Source of the DNA: Prostheceraeus crozeri
Taxonomy: Eukaryota > Platyhelminthes > Polycladida > Euryleptidae
Assembly: GCA_907163375.1 (NCBI GenBank)
Contig: CAJQUW010011629.1
Coordinates: 62,001 to 126,000, forward strand
Direction: 5' to 3'
Length of the DNA stretch: 64,000 nt
Made by a program: the position numbers and the translations under genes. The notes beneath the pieces were generated by a model. It searched no databases, was not told where the DNA came from, and saw nothing but the letters and a program-made list of their open reading frames with translations. The stretch's first letter is position 1. Each line of letters begins with the position of its first letter. This document shows, piece after piece, positions 1 through 11,579 of this stretch.

Positions 1-3000
1 ACATCATCTCCCGATCTTCAATATGACATCAGAATGAACTAATTTTGAAATTTAAGAAAAAAGAATACATTCCTTACACTAAATGAATATGATGACGTCC
101 TTGGCTTGCAGTGTTAAACGTCCTACACAATAGAGTGAAATGAGAGGCGAATTTCAGCAGTGAACTATTTGCGGTTGAAAGGATAAAATTAAGAATTTTA
201 TCCACTTGACATCTCCGCACGTGCATTGAACTCCCAATTATGATTACTAAAATAGCGAACCTGAATTAACTCAACAGAATTTTAAAACAGTTTGCTGGAT
301 TATGAGCAGGCCGAACAGCAGCGAAAATGTGGAATATAGAAATCTGTCAATTAGACGCTCACTTCGAGAGAAAACTTGTACATGCACGCGCGTTCGGCGT
401 TAACAATAGAAGGCTGATTGTCGTAGATGAAATCGATTATCGTCTCTCCCGCCCGACTGTTGACACTTATCATTCAGAGAAGATAAAACATCAAATATTA
501 TATAAATCCTTGCTTATGAATAATGGTTGAATAATTCGATGCATGAAGTGGGACTCATTCAATCGTTATGATCTTCCGATCATTAATGTAACATAATAAG
601 TAGCTAAATTTGAAAGTATAGAAGCAGTGTAGAATACATTTCTAATAATATGTTGCGGTATTTCTATTCTTTCGCATCCCCACATTTTTCAAGCTTTCCA
701 AAATCATCAAATTTCGCCAAAGTTAGTCACATCGGGTTAGAATAGACTTGATCTGTCACTGAGTGACACTACAACACGACTGAGAAGTCTTACTTGAACC
801 CTAGGATGAAGGATTGGTCCCCTGGATACTCAGTTAAAATACAAGGTACAGCTGTGATCATGAACTTCGTGTGATTGTCTACGAGCAGTTGTCTAATTCT
901 GAGACTGTAAATGTTCTACAAGTCTTATACAAGATAAGAGGAGTTTTACATAGTCAATGCTATGCGACGTTAGTGAGACTGTCCATAGGAGCAAGAGAAG
1001 ATCGTTGACGATGCAACACCTCTGAGTGTCAACAACAGAAATGTGGGGGGGCTAAATAATAGAAGTACCTATGTTGCCAAGACACTGACACAACATGACG
1101 TCCCTCCTGCCGCCCACGATGGAGCAATGACAGTCCAACTCAATCTGTAGTCTCAGTCTCATTATTTTGGCAAGTATTGGAAAGTAATTCTTAACAATTA
1201 ACATCTAAGCGTAGTGGGATCCTCTCATGCCATGATTGCTCTACTTAAAATCTGAAAATGAAATATCAGAAAATAAATTCCTCATATTGTCTGACTTATT
1301 ACATTATGAACAAGTCACTCCATATAAATAATATATGATATTTTATTGTAATTCCTATTTTGAACATTTTGATCAAATTATCAGCAGTGTCGGATGTATT
1401 GATTGGGAGTTTTCTTCTTTACTTTCGGAATTGCCTCTATTATTCTGAATTTTTTTCTAAAGCTTTCTGGAGAGAAAAATGTTTGTCAATTTATCGCCAA
1501 TACATCTTGATTCTTATCAGGCTACTGAGATAAAAAAATACAATTCGATTACTTAGCAATTTTAAGCACACTATTTCATCACAATTTCATTATCATTCAA
1601 ATTTATCAACGATGATGAAGGTCAAGTCAGTAAATTTAAAAACCATGAAAATCACGGAATATTAACACCGTTGCATTACTTCATACGTAAGCAATTAGTA
1701 TCAACGATAATCTATTTTGTTGTCATTAAGTGAAATTCATGAATAGGAATATTGGTTGTCTAAAGGTTGAAAATAGCTATCTATTTAATTTATCAGGACG
1801 TCTAGTGCAAAAGTGGAATGCATAAAGAGAATGTGTTGCTTAAATTCCATTTTAGCGCAAAATTGATTCAGTTATAGAATCACTTTTATAATTCCAATTT
1901 ATGATTCGATATGTTTATTCAAATTAGAAAAATCATCAACCATCTTGAAGCTAATGCACTCAACATTACTATGCTGCAAACATCACATTAGATATCCTTC
2001 AATATTGCGCTTAAATATTCAATCTAGCATCATCTCTAGCAAGGTCTCAACCTTGCTAGGGATTTTGTCAGCTTTTGGACATAGCGCTAGGGTAGTGCTA
2101 GGCTAGCACTAGGATAGTTACTATCTTTATCAATACGACAGCCTACCGCTAGGTCTCAGACATAGTGATACCCTAACGCTCAGAGTTGGAAATTAATTCC
2201 GATCCGGAATTAATTCCATTTTTCATCGGAATTGGGATTGGAATTGGAATTGACAATATATTTAAATCTACTGGAATTGGAATTGGAATTGACCTTGATA
2301 AACCTCAATTCCACTTTTTCGATAGACTTGTGATAAATCTATTTGTACAAAAATTGAAATTACAGTACTCGGTCGCTGTGTTAACTGCACGCAGAGATAA
2401 GAGAGAGATAGATTGACAGAGGTAGCTTTATTCTATAGTTGGTGTTTTCTGTGACTTCGATGGGCCTACACCCCCGGACAATGTTATTTTAGCGATTAAG
2501 CAGACAATGAAAAGACAATCATCTTTGTTCAATCTGTTATTTAGTCATTTATCAAGAAAGATAATTAATCAAAATATAGCAATTTTTGAATTTAGCTCTT
2601 GATAGGATAAGCACAAAAATTGGAGATTAACTTAATTGTTGTACACGCGAAAAGCAATTGGTTTGGATTAACAGTGCATTAAAGAGCAGCAACTCTGTCA
2701 GTTCAAATCATAATATAGACAGTGTCAACAAATTATTCTAATAATTAATTATTCGATTACATGAACTACTATTCAACTTACAATCACAACATTTAACAAT
2801 ATTAATTTTTAAGACTATAGTTATATAGATACGATACGCAACGATAAAAGAAAAACTTAACACTTGCAGTTCACTTTCTTAATGTTAAATTCATTTCAAT
2901 TCGATCGGACTCACTTATACCAAAATAATATCATAAACATCAGTGTCACTTATACCGTCAATCTTCAATCGCGTTCGCTGATGTGTTGCCGTATATACGC

Positions 3001-3907
3001 TGCTGTGTTGTTGTTAGCTGGCAGGCTGTTGTTGTTGTTACTTCTGTAGTTACATTACACCGCGAGAGCCCGGAGTTCTTCTAACTGCTATTCTAATTTA
3101 TACAAATTTTTGAGACTTGACGATAAAGCCACGTCCTTCTGAAAATTGAAAGAGTTTCCTTTAATTCTTGCTCGTTAGCTTTCAACCCGACAACATTTCG
3201 TTCTTATCACGGAATTTTTAATCTCCTTTTTTAACATGGACCATTAATCAGACTTCATGATATCATTTTTATCGTCGTTTTTTCTTTCATCAACAGTCAT
3301 GTTATTCGCACACTGAATTTCTTTCTTCTGTCAGTTTTTTAATAGATTTATTCGCATCTCATCTCTCTCTCTCTCAGCGTTTGATTCTTTGCTGACCGTT
3401 AACTTTCTTTTTTCACGAGATAATCTCGTGAATACTCGTTTACGAAACGAAAATGGCGTAGGCTGACCGGTTACATATATACATGTACACAAGAAATATG
3501 AACTATGAACATAAAAACGCACATAGGAACGACGCAGGGATCGGCACACAGGAACAACGAGGATAGGATAAGGGCACATGGGTTAGATTGAAACGAACAA
3601 ACGTTAGATACATTAACATAAGACACTGTACGCGACATGCAATTATCGGAATTGAATCTTATTATGGAATTGGAATTGAATTGAACTGTTTCGACTGGAA
3701 TTGGAATTGGAATTGGATTTGGAATTGAAATTTCTGCTCCGGAATTGGAAATGGAATTGGAATTAAAAAATTTCAGTGGAATTGTTCCAGCTCTGCTAGC
3801 GCTACCCTTTTGCTACCTTCATTAATACGAAAGTTGCTGCTAGGCTAGCACTAGGGTAGAGCTAGGCTAGTGCTAGGCTAGTGCTATCTCTATTAATACG
3901 ACCCCAG
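1..3907. mobile_element. Right part of a CTAGG-rich hAT-like element (block A)
   Basis: The right end near 3907 reads CTATTAATACGACCCCAG on the plus strand, the inverse of the left end CAGGGGCTGTATTAATA seen at 36901 for the block B copy. Just inside it (3796-3885) and at 2028-2165 are many overlapping CTAGGCTAGCACTAGGG-like words, a subterminal repeat. A 1.6-kb hAT-type element is inserted in this zone (2181-3795). No coding region is recognisable: the open frame at 327-530 lies in a repeated non-coding segment also present, decayed, at 37110-37230. The left end of this copy lies outside the window. A short CAGGGG end suggests hAT; no transposase is seen. Confidence 0.55.
2181..3795. mobile_element. 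Non-autonomous hAT-like element with GGAATT hexamers (block A)
   Basis: Ends are CAGAGTTGGAA on the left and the inverse of CAGAGCTGGAA on the right, the CAGAG start being typical of hAT transposons. The flanks are CTAACGCT (2173-2180) and CTAGCGCT (3796-3803), an 8-bp target duplication with one change, as expected for hAT. Both subterminal zones (2195-2300, 3645-3785) are packed with GGAATT/GGAATTG hexamers. The 1.6-kb interior has no convincing gene, so the element must have relied on a transposase from elsewhere. It is inserted inside the CTAGG-rich repeat. Confidence 0.75.
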
Positions 3908-4224
3908 ATGTCACTGTACAGGCGACAAGTTGTGTAGCACATGATTTGAATGAAAATTTGACTTTGTTCAAAAGTTTCATGGAAAGAGTACTCCATCGCT
4001 CCGCAAGAGGTTCAAGACATTAGGATTTGCAGTCTTTACCACATAGAATTTTATGAAACATATTTTGAAAGCGATCTATCCGTTGAACGTTGCTTGTGCT
4101 CATTCAAATTAAAGAGGAAGCGTAGTGCTTTACTGAGCGGACAAATGAATTATGCACAAGTTTCATATTCGTGAAGCTCAAAAATATCGTGACACGAAGA
4201 AGGTTCAATCGACGCGAAGAAACA
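3908..4224. other. Intergenic stretch without a recognised gene
   Basis: Lies between the right end of the CTAGG-rich element and the LINE fragment. No conserved domain, RNA gene or repeat end is visible. Confidence 0.5.
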
Positions 4225-4809
4225 CGAATGAACCCAGCTCTCTGATTGAAAGTCACCCTAGTATGGATAGAACGTCAACTTCAACAACATTTTCCAAAGT
4301 AACATGTAACTTGATGCTGCCCTTTGAAATGATTAGCAACTCGCATTTCTTTGGGTCAAATCTGAAGTTCTATCCATTCAAGCATTTTCTGGTGAGCTCT
4401 ATGCACATGTTGGTTACCGACAGTTTGTTGGAAAAGTGGAAGACACAGTGTTACATAATGTCGTCTGAGTATATTCCCATATGACAGTTTTACCTTTCAC
4501 TTCAACTTTAGCTGTTGTGAGAGCAAATAAGAATTGACCCAAGATTGAGCCTTGAGGTACACCTGATGTAACCTTAGTTGCCGTGCTACAAATGGCTCCA
4601 ACTCTAACATATTGATAACTGTCGGTAAGATAGCCAGAAATGAATTTGACAAGCATCGAAGGACACCGACATTCGATTAATTTTTCCACTATGAAATCAC
4701 TTCGAAGTTTCTCAAAGACATTTGAAAATTCATATGCGATTGGCATGGCCCCTGTACTCATTGGATCGTTATGGTGTACTGCGTCATGATCTCGTGTAAG
4801 GATATTCAC
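4225..4809 (-). mobile_element. LINE reverse-transcriptase fragment (block A)
   Basis: Minus-strand translation gives non-LTR reverse-transcriptase blocks in order: YEFSNVFEKL with DFIVEKL (motif A region), SGVPQGSILGQFLFAL (motif B), then VIWEY followed by TTLCNT where the YADD box should be, and in another frame FDPKKCELLIISKG, a thumb-region motif. This matches the jockey/CR1-like broad class of LINEs. The motif A aspartate is glutamate and the YADD aspartates are missing, so the enzyme is dead. The fragment is cut at both ends and has at least one frame change; no endonuclease, poly-A tail or target duplication was found. Confidence 0.8.
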
Positions 4810-5233
4810 GGATTAAAGGAATCCTAACTTCTAAAAGCGTGCCATGACTCACACGTGCCTCAACGATCGAAATTTTGATTTCTACGCAGTCAGTTAATGT
4901 TGTTCTTCATTTGATCTGCATAAAGCTGGATTCTCATTCAAACATGTCTGTTTATTTACATAGAAACCTACAAAAATGCTTTCTTAAATGGTCATGAATG
5001 GAATGCACCCTTTCGTGCCTCACACACGCTATTAGAGTGCGAAATACATTTTGCGCTGTAATTAAATAAACTTTTGGAAATGACTAAATATGATTGTCGA
5101 CCAAAGTATTGCACGAAATGGAGCAGTCAGACTTTATTGACTGATACGTAAGGTGTAATAAAAATATCTATTTTCTTCGTAATTTTCAATCAGTAATATA
5201 CGTGCACGATATCAGTGTGCGTGTGCACAAAGG
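4810..5233. other. Stretch between LINE fragment and core 1
   Basis: No gene or repeat end seen. It forms the left flank of core 1; the corresponding flank of core 2 is unrelated, which is what defines the core boundary. Confidence 0.5.
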
Positions 5234-5239
5234 ATTTAA

Positions 5240-5291
5240 GATATCATGATTCCAGGTATTGGGTTGATATCATGATTCCAGGTATTGGGTT
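5240..5291. repeat. 26-bp tandem duplication at the left end of core 1
   Basis: The 26-bp unit beginning GATATCATGATTCCAGG occurs twice in a row. The same doublet is in core 3 (46156-46207). Cores 2 and 4 have a single unit followed by GATATTGAATTCC. The unit carries the ATCATGA word also found at the right end of the core. Confidence 0.9.
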
Positions 5292-7062
5292 GACCTTCCT
5301 GTTGGTAATTGATTTCTCACTGTCTACTGTCTCTACCGCTTCTGCCATCACTTGTCTTGAAATTACTTTTCCTATATACACTTACAGTTTCAGTCAGCTT
5401 GCAGCTACAGTCAAGGAAATTGAACAGTATAGCAAGACGGCCCCACTTACCGCTGATGTCAATGATGCTCATTATCAATCCTAACATTGAGAAGTCAGAC
5501 AAATGCACTTCACTCATTAATTCTGATGAAAACATCAAATGCATTTCCTTTTCCGAGTTTAATCTGTGATTACAGACGGCGCTTGCCAAATTGAAATGTA
5601 TTCTTTCTCGACCAGTTTGCACGATGATATCGATATGAGCGGCAAGCAGTCAATCTCCATTCATATTTTGGGAAGAAATTATTAAATGCTGCTGCATCAA
5701 CGTATTTGACGACATGCTTTTCTTCAACAAAATGGAGCTGAAATATGTATAAAAATGAGAAAATTGAGCTCTAAGTTCACTTTATGATGTTAGATTGTAA
5801 TTGTAATCAGTTTAATTTTGGTTTGAAATTTTGTCGATGCTTGGTATACAGAAGACGCGAGCATTGTATTTCTAATGATGAGGCAGAGAGTCTCTACCGT
5901 AATCCCTTTCCAAGACGCTATTCCTTGTCATGGAAATCATGTCAGCTATTTTCGCTCCAATCATTATATAGCGAGAATTCATTTGCAACATTTCATGGAC
6001 TCTCTCACTTGAAAAAGAGCTCATCATCGAACTTTTCTGTCATTTTAAAACCTAGAATGTGCTATCTTACCGGAATTATTAATTCGAGTAATGAACAAAG
6101 TTCAATGGGTTGTCGTCAATATCTCTTGCCCACGCTCTTCCGATGTATGTTCTCTGCCTATCTATTGACAGCAACTCCCTTTGTAATTTGATATTATCAG
6201 CGACGTGAGACTTTGTTCACCAAATCAAATTCTATATTGCAAATGCCAAATTTTACAGAAGCAATGCCAAATTTTCGTATAGAACAGAGGAAATGCACTA
6301 TGAAAGGCACTATAAAGTTGTACGCAGTGATCAAGGAGAGATTTCATGTAATTTATAGTTTGAAGGAAAGTATATCAAAAAAGCCGTCCCCTATCGACCT
6401 CAAATGGTTCATCAAACACACTTCAGCATTTCATTTGCCAGAATAACACAATGATAAAAACGAAAACAATATTAGAAGAAATACAACTCAATCAAAGTAT
6501 GTTAGTCTACTTAGTACATGTAAGTGGAACAACATGGGATCATTTTCACATGTAGCATTCGAAATTGATAACTGCTTTGTCTTCTTAGATAATTTTACAT
6601 TTTCATATCTATTTATAGATATTTTTGGATATTTTTAAATATTCTATGATGAAGTCACCTTTGATGTCTATATCCGTCATTACTGATGTGCATCCGTCAG
6701 TACTGATGTCCTTTTGCATTGGATGCATAAGAGGAAATTTTGAGTTATTTATGACAAAACGACATTACTGGTGTCAAGTCTCATAAATAGTATGATATCT
6801 GTGTGTTGTTCTCTATGTATCATGTAATCCTGACCGCAATGATCTTACCACAGAATCATATCACAATGCATCTGTGAGCACGTTTAAGTTCGATAAAACA
6901 ATAAAAAACAATTGAGTCGATAAAACAATAAAAACGTGGTTCATCCACTAATTACACTAACTAAAGTACATATAATTACAATACTATATTCTAATCGATA
7001 TTTCTGTAAATGACAACTTGCTAATTAAACTGCATCCTCAAAATATTGTTATTCCATTTCAG
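5292..7062. other. 5' region of core 1, no assigned gene
   Basis: Open frames of 135 and 77 codons (5784-6191, 6213-6446, plus) are kept in all four cores, but the copies are too similar for this to mean selection and the products resemble nothing I know. On the minus strand a possible 113-nt exon lies at 5451-5563 between an AG and a GTAAGT, with an open frame, but no partner exon was found. Near 6890-6930 the word TCGATAAAACAATAAAAA is repeated, just before the recombinase exon. Promoter and any 5' exon of the recombinase probably lie here. Confidence 0.35.
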
Positions 7063-8300
7063 ATGATGTAACCGCAATGGAAAAATCAATGCAAATTGAA
7101 TCAAGCATCAAACAAGAAAAGCATCACATGAAGATGTTTCATAACTTTTTGGAAAAGTATCCTGCTTTAAGCATTGATTTTAAACAGTGTACTGAGAGTG
7201 AATTAGCAAAAGTATTACGTTTGTTTTATGGATCTTTGAAGAAAAATGATGATAATAATTATGCCCCCGCCAGCCTCATATGTATTAGAGCGAGCATCTT
7301 TCGGTATTTTATAAGGTCGAGAAAGATAAACATAATTACTGACGATAGATTTTACGATGCGAATAAAACATTGAAATGCTTGGCCCGTAAATTCATCGCA
7401 TGCGGAGGTCAAGTTAAGCATTTTCAAGCCATCGAATCTGAAGACCTCAGTAAATTATCGGTTTATTTTGATCGCAGTAATCCGACAGTTCTATTACACT
7501 AGACGTATTATAACATCATTTACTATTTCGGGACTAGAGGGAGAGAATGGTTCCGTAATTTGAGGGAGGATCGTTTCATATTTGATAAGGACTCTGAGGG
7601 ATTCGATATCGTTAGTTTTAACGAAGGAAAAATTAAAAACGTAGGTAATGTTCTCACACGGAAAGGGATGGAGAATGTGAAGGAAGCGTTGATGGTATCA
7701 AGTGAAAACAAGGCTGAATGCCCTGTTACATGCCTGAAATTATTTTTAGAAAAGCGCCGTGAATCAATTGTTGATGGTGATTCATTATCCACCCCTTTTT
7801 TCCTTAAAGCCAGAAAAAAAATTTCGAGCAATTCTTGGTATTGCGAGAAGCAGCCCATAGGTGTAAATACTCTCGGGAAACTTATGAGTATTATTTCAAA
7901 TGAGGCTCAGTTAGGAAAGTCTTACACAGCTCACAGTATCCGACCGACAGTTATCTCCGAACTATCCCAAGCCGGTTATAAATTGACGGATATTTGCAAA
8001 ATAACTGGTCATAAGCAGACGAAGACTGTAGAGAGATATCTGCAATATGGATGTCGACGAAAGTCAGAAATGAAGAGAATGAGCCAAAGTTTGAAAAGAA
8101 GTTTGCATCAAGAGAAATCGGAAGAAGAAGATAAAGAGGAAGAGAAACAAATCAGTGTGATGGTCAAAAGAGCAAAAGATGTGCAAAGTTCACAAGACGT
8201 GATCATATGTGAATCGGAAGAAATCGTGCAAAAGACTGTTGAAAGAATGCCGACTGCCGTTCTTGAAAAGAATGGTGCCAGGCTAATGTTTTTTCTTTAG
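7063..8300 (+). pseudogene. Crypton-type tyrosine recombinase, core 1 copy
   Basis: About 407 codons from the ATG at 7077. A splice acceptor (TTATTCCATTTCAG) ends at 7062, so an upstream exon or 5'-UTR intron is likely. The N-terminal part (LRLFYGSLKKNDDNNYAPAS, then IRASIFRYF) matches the DNA-binding half of DUF3504/Crypton proteins. The catalytic half shows Arg in GTRGREW (about 154), HSIR (286-289), GH (311-312) and a Tyr in VERYLQYG (321), the R..HxxR..H..Y set of tyrosine recombinases. A charged tail follows (SEEEDKEEEKQ). An in-frame TAG at 7500-7502 (GAG in core 4) separates the two halves, so this copy cannot make the whole enzyme without read-through. No reverse transcriptase lies nearby, which argues for Crypton and against DIRS/Ngaro. 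Confidence 0.82.
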
Positions 8301-8379
8301 ACATTTCTGTGTTTTTTGCACAGATGGTGTAATTTGATGTCATCATGTTTTTTATGGCATTTTTGAAAAATAAAAAAGC

Positions 8380-8666
8380 GTTCTGACAATGATTGTCTGC
8401 ACGCCTTTTGGCATTGTCAGAACTATGACTTTTGCATTTCTATTGAACAATGACTATCAGCCTCGTCCTTACATAGTCATTGTCTACTTATATTTCTATA
8501 TCTATGGTATGATAATATCGAATAATGGCAGTCTGTACATTGTTGCTGAGTAAATAGGGCTGCCAGCCGATATTTCACACGTCATTTTTCTATGATGAAA
8601 GTCGTTCATATATCTTCAAATCCAAATTAGACGTCCTTAATTGCATAATTAAGGCCGTCTAATTTG
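8380..8666. repeat. Three hairpins just 3' of the recombinase (core 1)
   Basis: Three separate inverted repeats follow the stop codon: GTTCTGACAATG with its inverse (8380-8391 / 8412-8423), ACAATGACTAT with its inverse (8447-8457 / 8473-8483), and a 44-nt near-perfect palindrome at 8623-8666 starting CAAATTAGACG. All arms except the last (one mismatch) are exact. They could be RNA 3'-end structures or recombinase binding sites; I cannot tell which. Confidence 0.8.
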
Positions 8667-8903
8667 CTATGTAATGCCAATGAGGTAGGAACATTTCACC
8701 GTCCATCTTCGCATTCCCAGTGAAAATGACATTGAGATGATTCCTGTGGTTAACAATTTGGACTCGTAGATATCTCAAGCTTTACATACTTCAATGTTCT
8801 GAGCTGCATGGGCTATGTAGAAAATTATCATAGATTTGAGTCTTTTGCAGATCAAAATCTAGGATTTTTGATGTCATAGATTTTAGGTTCAGTAACAATG
8901 CAT

Positions 8904-8982
8904 ATATTACCTTTCAAATGATAAGCCTAAATCGTCTGGCGCTACGCGCCGACGATTTAGGCTGTCATTTGAAAGATAATAT
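8904..8982. repeat. 79-nt palindrome abutting Tc1 (core 1)
   Basis: Arms of about 38 nt pair almost perfectly around a TAC loop; the inner stem contains GCCTAAATCGTC and GGCGC with their inverses. Its right foot overlaps the left end of the Tc1-like element. It is present in all four cores. Confidence 0.88.
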
Positions 8983-10265
8983 ACTCAGTGACAAAAAGAA
9001 TGAAACAAGTCCTGATATGAATACTTATGACTTAAACTTGGTTGTACTGTACGTTTGTTTGTTGTTTGTAAAAGGAGAACTCGAATGCTTTACTCAAAAA
9101 CATTTAATTTGATACTCATGATTTTATCAACTTAAGTTAGAAACGGGTGTGACCACCGCGAGCATCCAAACAGGCATCGATGCGTGAGGGCATGGATGAG
9201 CACAGTCGCTGGATGAATGCCAGGTCTATGAGGTTCCCCTGCTCGATCAGTCTGTCGGCCAACATCTTCAAAGACACTGGTGGGTGGTTGTACCTCTCCC
9301 TCACTCTGCGACCAAGCTCATCCCAGCAGTGCTCGATGGGGGAGAGGTAGGGAGAACGTGAGGGCCATTCCAAGGTTGGGATTCCACTGCTTGCTATCCT
9401 GTTAGAGACCACTGAAGCGCGATGTGGCCTTGCGTTGTCATCCTGAAAAATCAATTGATTCGATGTCACTGCTGGAACCACGACCGGTGTCACGATCTCG
9501 TCGGCATATCGCTGTCCTGTCAATGTTCCTTTCACTACGATTGCTGGTGTTTTTCCATTGTGTCAGATACTGGCCCAAACCATGACACTACCGCCGCCGT
9601 ACCGGTCGTGTTCTTTGACGCAACATGAAGCAAATCGTTCACTTGGCAAGCGATGAACACGGATCCGACCATCGTTGAAATCGAGAGTAAACCTCGATTC
9701 ATCAGTCCAGAGCACACGTTCCCACTGACTGTCACTCCACGACTGATGACCTTGACACCACGTCACTCGTCTCCTTCGATGTTCCAGGCTCACGGACACA
9801 AATCTGTTTCTTTTAGCAGCTAAAACTAAGCGTGCATCTGTCCGCTTGGACGATACCCTTGGTCTTCCTGATCCGTTCTTCTTTTCCACATTTCCTTCTG
9901 CTTTCCAACGACACCACCACCACCTCCATATAACGACCCTTGAAATTTTCAATTCTTTCGCAACAGTTGTAGAACTTTGCCCACAACGCATCATCCCAAT
10001 TGCCATTCCTCTGGTAAAGTTATCGTGCGCCATTTCATAAGTCAAATCTGGTCAGCAGTAGGTGGTGATTCTGTTCAACTTCTAGCTGTTACTGTGATCA
10101 ATATCAAATTTTGAAATTTGATGGTCCTATATCATTTCCCTTATCATATGGAGTTCAATGGTGATACATAGAAAGCGAGATATCATCTCAAACCATAGAA
10201 AAAATGAAACAAACTTCCATTCAAGTCAATGATAGTTGGTTTCATTATTTATGTCAGTGAGTATA
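8980..10265 (-). mobile_element. Tc1-like DNA transposon, core 1 copy
   Basis: Terminal inverted repeats begin TATACTCASTGACA on each side, with AATGAAAC a little further in; TA flanks both ends as expected of Tc1/mariner. The transposase lies on the minus strand. This copy lacks 120 bp of the transposase gene that the other three have. The left end touches the 79-nt palindrome. Confidence 0.85.
9137..10033 (-). pseudogene. Tc1-like transposase (DD34E), core 1 copy
   Basis: Helix-turn-helix N-terminus with GSGRPR hook, then the DDE domain: WTDESRF (first Asp), QDDNARPH (second Asp) and SPIEHCWDE (Glu), with 34 residues between the second Asp and Glu, the Tc1 spacing. The start is taken at the ATG of MAHDNFTRG. 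A TGA after VMVWASI (9563-9565) interrupts the frame in all four copies, between first and second catalytic residues. This copy also has an in-frame 120-bp deletion after NRFVSV. SPYLSPIE replaces SPDLSPIE here. Non-functional. Confidence 0.88.
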
Positions 10266-11579
10266 TATCTTCATTGCTGTCCTCTCAGACATGCTCGCAG
10301 TTATACATTGTACCATGGCTAAATTGCGCACAATATCAAAGTTGATATCATTGGCCGGAACAATGATGGTGCAAATCTCAGACTCACTTATACAGTTTAA
10401 ACAACCGGGCTGAGATGGAAGACTACAGAGATTTCTTGTTTATCACTTGGCCTATTCTAGATTTTCTAATTATCGTCATGGGAAGGGACGAGAAAGCGTA
10501 AGCGTTGTAACTCAAGTGAATACGAAGTCACCTTGTACGCATGAATTACTCACTCGTGTTACAGATAAATAGCTAGCATCATTCTATAGTAAATTGAAAT
10601 CAATTAGTCTGACGAATGCAAAGATAGAAAGAATACCAATACAAATGAAAAGAATGAATATAGGAATTATAGCTATTTGTCGAGGGCATAAATTGGAGGA
10701 TATCTGAGGGCGCGCACCGTCTCTAATTGAAAGAAGCTCTCATCCGCTTTGCATAAAACTTTGTATTTGGGTAGAAAATACACTCGAATACGTGTATCTG
10801 AAGTTTTGTGACAATAGATTCAATTTTGCGGGTTCTAGTCATATTTGGAAACGTGTGGGGGGAGATAACACATGAGTATAAATTGATCTCCTTGATCCTC
10901 AAGACTCTTTCTGGTTATTTATCTCCTTGTGTCGGAGAATCAATGCTGTTGGTGTCTTTTATTGACTTTATGATTGTCATTCTACTTAGATATTCAATAA
11001 ACTACGACAGACCCTTGTTGTTAAAACCGCTATTATACTTCATGCCAGTCTACGAGTATCAGGTTTCCTAGGTTCTTTAACTCATTACTTCTAAACAACT
11101 AGTCAAATGAGGTGGACAAGTGGAGGTAAATCTTTCTTCGTGGTGATTCGATTTGCATGCGCTAAGCCGCCAAGGCAGTCATTCAAGTCATAAGAGGTGA
11201 ACGAGTGGAGGTAAAACGCTCGATACAAATGCATGTAGTTGTAGACTCAAGTGAAGAAATGCTCGTAGTATTTTGAATATGTAGTCATAATAATAGTGTA
11301 TGTAGGATTAGCTCAATTATAGTCGCTGTAGAAGAGTGTCATTGCAGCTATATTGTTTACCGCCATCATTCACTTTCGCATTTTTATTCATCAGTTTCAT
11401 GTTCCTTTATAGCATCCATTTTTTATGGTGACCATTGTCCTTTTTTATTTCCACTTCTAGTACCTGTTGTCTGCGTGCAGCATATTGGGGTCTTGTGGCA
11501 GGCGCATTGTTTGGAATCAGTGTTAAAAGTAGGAATGAGTATCATTACTGTAACAGCAGTCTTAATCAAGATTTCCATT
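10266..11579. other. Middle-right of core 1, no assigned gene
   Basis: An 87-codon hydrophobic open frame (10808-11071, plus) starts with GTG and is interrupted by piggyBac in core 4; I do not regard it as a proven gene. The TTAA at 11021-11024 is the empty counterpart of the piggyBac target in core 4. Confidence 0.4.

Noticed and set aside
327-530. 67-codon open frame identical in block B (41245-41448)
   Set aside because: Lies in a repeated non-coding segment of the CTAGG-rich element; the diverged copy near 37110 does not keep the frame.
3331-3579. 82-codon minus-strand frame
   Set aside because: Inside the non-autonomous hAT-like element, low-complexity context, no domain, frame not kept in block B.
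5784-6446. 135- and 77-codon frames kept in all four cores
   Set aside because: The cores are too similar for conservation to be evidence, and the products have no recognisable domain.
7063-8300. Recombinase as part of a DIRS/Ngaro retroelement
   Set aside because: No reverse transcriptase, RNase H or split direct repeats lie in the core; the protein looks closer to DUF3504/Crypton.
9137-10045. Plus-strand frames opposite the Tc1 transposase (62-111 codons)
   Set aside because: Antisense shadows of the transposase gene.
10808-11071. Hydrophobic 87-codon frame in cores 1-3
   Set aside because: Starts with GTG, composition alone suggests membrane segments, and no homology or splice context supports it.
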